The notes under the pieces: model-generated
What the model was told of the DNA's origin: nothing
What the model saw: the letters and a program-made list of their open reading frames with translations, nothing else
The model's database searches: none
Shown here: positions 61,601-64,000 of the stretch, one piece after another
Layout of the letters: each line of letters starts with the position of its first letter
Numbering within the stretch: position 1 is the first letter of the stretch
Program-made: the position numbers and the translations under genes
Origin: Actinokineospora enzanensis DSM 44649
GTDB taxonomy: Bacteria; Actinomycetota; Actinomycetes; Mycobacteriales; Pseudonocardiaceae
Direction: 5' to 3'
NCBI RefSeq assembly: GCF_000374445.1
Contig: NZ_KB894403.1
Span: forward strand, 210,435-274,434
Length of the DNA: 64,000 nucleotides

Positions 61601-62803
61601 GTGACCGATCTTCCCGACCTGCGCGCCGACGACGTGTCGGTGTGGCCGGGGGTGGGCGACCCGGTCGCCCTGCTGGACGCGGTCACCGACTGGCTCACCG
61701 GGTACGGCAACCACACCACCCGGCACACCTACGCCGGGCAGGCCCTCGGTCTGCCCGGCGCGGACGCCGACATCACCCGCTGGGCCGACGCCGAGCACGC
61801 CCCGCCCGGCTGGTCCGGTGCCGTGCGCCGGTACGCGGTCGCGATGCGCAGGCCCGCCACCCCGGGCCGCCCGCCCACCCGCCGCACCTCGTTGCCCCGG
61901 ACCGGCGGGCACCTGCGGCAGCTGCACTGGTTCCGCTGGTGCGCGGCCCGCGACCTGGACCCGACCCGGGCGCGGGCCGCACACGGCAAGCAATGGCTGG
62001 CCGACCTCGCCGCCGCCGGGGCCGCGCCCGCCACCTGCGACAAGATGCTCGGCGCCGTGCGCGCCCTCTACGACCACCTGGTCACCGAGGACATCGCCGA
62101 GCACAACCCGGCCGCCCTCAACCGCAGACGGCTCGGCGTCGTCGCCCCGCGCGGCACCGCCACCCGCACCGTGACCCTGACCGCGGCCCAGGTCGAGGCC
62201 CTCTACCACCACGCCGGTCGCCTGCCCCGGCAACGCGAGCTCGACCGGCTGCGCGCGCGGGCGGTCATCGCGGTGTTCCTCGCGGGTCTGCGCGTGGGTG
62301 AACTCTGCGGGCTCGACCGGGTCGACCTGCACCACAACCGCGGCGCGCGCGCCCTGCGCGTGCACGGCAAGGGCGCCAAGGACCGTGTTGTCTACCTGGA
62401 CCCGCGCACCGCGGCCGCCGTCGACGACTACCTCACCGCCCAGGACGGCGCGGGGATCGTCCCGACCGGGCGCGCGGCGGGCGCGCACACCCCGTTGCTG
62501 CGCAACCGCAACGGGCACCGCTGCACCCGCCAGGCCGTGTGGTCGCTGCTGCGCCGCGTCGCCGCCGCGGCCGACCCGGGACTGGCCGACGGCATGCACC
62601 CGCACGCCCTGCGCCACTTCTACGTCACCACCGCCGTCGAGCGCGGCCACGCCCTGGCCGACATCGCCGCCGACGTCGGCCACGCCAGCGTCGACACCAC
62701 CCGCACCACCTACAACTCCGCCGCCCCCGACCCGCGGCGCAGTGCCGCGGGCCGGGTCGCCGACGCCGTCTTCGGCGCCCGCGAGGACACCGAGGACGGC
62801 TGA
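61601..62803 (+). CDS. Tyrosine recombinase/integrase
   Basis: A 400-residue phage-integrase-family protein with core-binding domain (about 85-175) and catalytic domain. Conserved residues: R231 (AGLRVGEL), K257/K260 (HGKGAKD), H335 and R338 (HALRHF), H361 (GHAS) and Y371 (TTYNS). It is distinct from the enzyme at 47881. GTG start at 61601. No adjacent excisionase or attachment site was found; the upstream broken gene may mark an integration scar. Confidence 0.87.
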   Translation: MTDLPDLRADDVSVWPGVGDPVALLDAVTDWLTGYGNHTTRHTYAGQALGLPGADADITRWADAEHAPPGWSGAVRRYAVAMRRPATPGRPPTRRTSLPRTGGHLRQLHWFRWCAARDLDPTRARAAHGKQWLADLAAAGAAPATCDKMLGAVRALYDHLVTEDIAEHNPAALNRRRLGVVAPRGTATRTVTLTAAQVEALYHHAGRLPRQRELDRLRARAVIAVFLAGLRVGELCGLDRVDLHHNRGARALRVHGKGAKDRVVYLDPRTAAAVDDYLTAQDGAGIVPTGRAAGAHTPLLRNRNGHRCTRQAVWSLLRRVAAAADPGLADGMHPHALRHFYVTTAVERGHALADIAADVGHASVDTTRTTYNSAAPDPRRSAAGRVADAVFGAREDTEDG

Positions 62804-62932
62804 CACCGGCTCAGCGGCCGGTTGTCTCTCCCCGGTCTTGTCGACCACATCGCACGCCGGCCTGGGGACCCGGGCTACACGCCGCTGAACATCCGATAGA
62901 TCCCTTCCGGTCGGATTCGGCTCCGGCCCGGC

Positions 62933-63304
62933 TCAACCCAATCGGGCCCGCAGCAGACAGAACTCATTGCCCTCGGGATCGACCAGACAGTGCCAGGGCT
63001 CCTCGCCCGTCTGCCCGATCTCGGCCCGGCGCGCCCCGAGCGCGAGCAGGCGCTCCAGCTCGGCGTCCTGGTCGCGGTCGGTGGCGTTGACGTCGAAGTG
63101 CAGCGGCAGCTTGCCCGCCCTGGGCGTGGCGCTCGGGCTGAACACGAGGGTGGGCTGCAGGCCGCCGAACCCGTCCGGCGGCCCGATCTCGATCGCGCCG
63201 TCGTCGGTGTCGAGCACGATGAAGTCCAGTACCGCGCACCAGAAGTCGGCCAACCGCCGCGGGTCCCGACATTCGATGACCAACTCGGAGATTCGACATG
63301 CCAT
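62933..63304 (-). CDS. VOC-family (glyoxalase-like) protein
   Basis: A 123-residue single-domain vicinal-oxygen-chelate protein of the Glyoxalase_6 type: ISELVIECRDPRRLADFWCAVLDF, LHFDVNATDRDQDAELERLLALGAR and WHCLVDPEGNEFCLL. ATG at 63304. Function not assignable. Confidence 0.85.
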   Translation of the reverse strand: MACRISELVIECRDPRRLADFWCAVLDFIVLDTDDGAIEIGPPDGFGGLQPTLVFSPSATPRAGKLPLHFDVNATDRDQDAELERLLALGARRAEIGQTGEEPWHCLVDPEGNEFCLLRARLG

Positions 63305-63367
63305 GGCGGGCACCCTAGGCACCGGTGACGGTGGGTGGCCACTGTTTAACCGGCGGTGGACGTGGTC

Positions 63368-63398
63368 GTGCCCGGGTGCCGTGACGGCACCCGGGCAC
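63368..63398 (-). terminator. Terminator hairpin of the gene at 63424
   Basis: Perfect 14-bp arms GTGCCCGGGTGCCG (63368-63381) and complement (63385-63398) with a TGA loop, 25 bases past the minus-strand stop. Confidence 0.8.
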
Positions 63399-63423
63399 GG
63401 GTGGGGGTGGGAGGTCCGGAGGT

Positions 63424-63888
63424 TCAGCGGCCGGTGTCACCGTCCTGACCACGCGAGCCTCCCTGCGGGGCGGTGCCCTGCCGCGACTTGCCGTCGCCCC
63501 GGGTATCGCCCTGGCGGGAGTCGCCTTGGGAGGAGTCGCCCTGCCGGGTGTCGTTCCGGCGGGAGTCGCCGGGGGCGTCCTTGTCGCCGTGGTCCTGGTG
63601 GCGGGCCACCCCGGGGCGGCCGTCGTGCCCGGTGGCGTGGCCGATCAGGAACCCGCCCGCGCCGCCGACCACCAGCAGACCCGCCGCGATGCCCGCGAGC
63701 ACGGCCCGGCTCAGCGGCCGCCGCGGTGTCCGCGGGCTCGGCGCCTGCACGGCCGTGGCGTGGCCGAGCGGGGGCGTGGGCGGGTCGACCGGGGGGAGGG
63801 CCGAGGTGGGGATGGGGCCGTCGGTCGGGGTCGGGGTGTCCACGACCGGGGCGGTCGTGGGCTGGTTGTCGTTCTCCGGCTGCTGCAC
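63424..63888 (-). CDS. Single-pass membrane protein with Asp/Gly/Arg-rich tail
   Basis: A 154-residue protein: P/T-rich cytosolic part (1-55), one hydrophobic helix (about 60-82; AVLAGIAAGLLVVGGAGGFLIG) and a low-complexity exterior tail with repeats of the type GDSRQGD. No enzyme motif. GTG start at 63888 with AAAGGGA upstream. Such proteins are common in actinomycetes and of unknown role. 63922-64000 contains nothing I can name. Confidence 0.6.
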   Translation of the reverse strand: MQQPENDNQPTTAPVVDTPTPTDGPIPTSALPPVDPPTPPLGHATAVQAPSPRTPRRPLSRAVLAGIAAGLLVVGGAGGFLIGHATGHDGRPGVARHQDHGDKDAPGDSRRNDTRQGDSSQGDSRQGDTRGDGKSRQGTAPQGGSRGQDGDTGR

Positions 63889-64000
63889 TGTGGTCCCTTT
63901 CGTTCGTCGCATCCCCACCATCGGCAGCGGGGGCGTGGCGAATCGAAGAGAGCACTGTGGGTCGGCTGTGTGTCCGCTGAGCGCGATCAGCCGTGGCAGT

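Overview
The window comes from a very high-GC actinomycete chromosome. The gene set (F420-dependent oxidoreductases of both the LLM and PPOX types, an MptB-type GT-C mannosyltransferase, an SSI-type protease inhibitor, DUF3090/SCO1664/DUF3097 proteins, an ECF42 sigma factor with its DGPF partner, a Rox-like rifamycin monooxygenase) points to Pseudonocardiales or a close relative. I could not run a search, so this placement is inference. I found no rRNA, tRNA or CRISPR array.

Layout. 0.9-5.4 kb: small membrane protein, aldo/keto reductase, then an LLM oxidoreductase / uppP / phosphomutase-like run and an SSI-type inhibitor. 6.0-10.6 kb: a two-gene ABC exporter behind a GH92 alpha-mannosidase. 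11.0-15.4 kb: a luciferase-like oxidoreductase, a DUF2637 protein, a membrane protein and a degraded subtilase. 15.4-20.2 kb: ECF42 sigma plus DGPF protein, M20 peptidase, MptB. 20.3-25.7 kb: NTF2-like/TetR pair, LD-carboxypeptidase, S9 peptidase, DUF3090 and SCO1664 proteins. 26.4-30.1 kb: frameshifted small gene, VOC protein, DUF3097, NfeD and SPFH. 30.4-40.9 kb: methyltransferases, LLM oxidoreductase, sucrase-ferredoxin-like protein, WYL regulator, AlkZ-like protein, SRPBCC, DinB, adenosine-deaminase-like enzyme, STAS protein. 41.5-47.5 kb: EamA-like permease, TetR/SDR pair, MFS exporter, TetR/methyltransferase/small membrane protein unit. 47.5-58.4 kb: a dif-like site, a tyrosine recombinase, a chemoreceptor, a pseudouridine synthase, two kinases, a Rox-like monooxygenase and a zinc/coiled-coil protein. 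58.7-63.9 kb: PEBP protein, double-MerR regulator with erythromycin-esterase-like gene, a broken gene, a second tyrosine recombinase, VOC and membrane proteins.

The most unusual content is intergenic. Eight copies of a repeat of about 90-110 bp lie between genes at 5.9, 10.8, 26.2, 31.1, 31.3, 31.4, 32.6 and 41.0 kb. Each carries a triplet of sequences equal or close to the actinobacterial DnaA box (TTGTCCACA): a weak box, a strong box 18-20 bp later, and a third box either exactly 65 bp (inverted) or 79-82 bp (direct) after the strong one. At least 12 exact boxes occur, all outside supported genes. This looks like a dispersed DnaA-binding or other replication-linked element family. A second intergenic family (13.9 and 51.7 kb) combines a shared module with a GGGGTGGYCGAGTTG 15-bp tandem repeat.

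Regulation is often readable: three TetR genes have clear palindromic operators next to their divergent or own promoters, the Rox-like gene is preceded by a short leader ORF with a perfect Shine-Dalgarno, and the APH-like kinase gene has its Shine-Dalgarno inside a 12-bp hairpin. Together with the erythromycin-esterase-like gene, these form a 54-61 kb region rich in putative drug-modifying enzymes.
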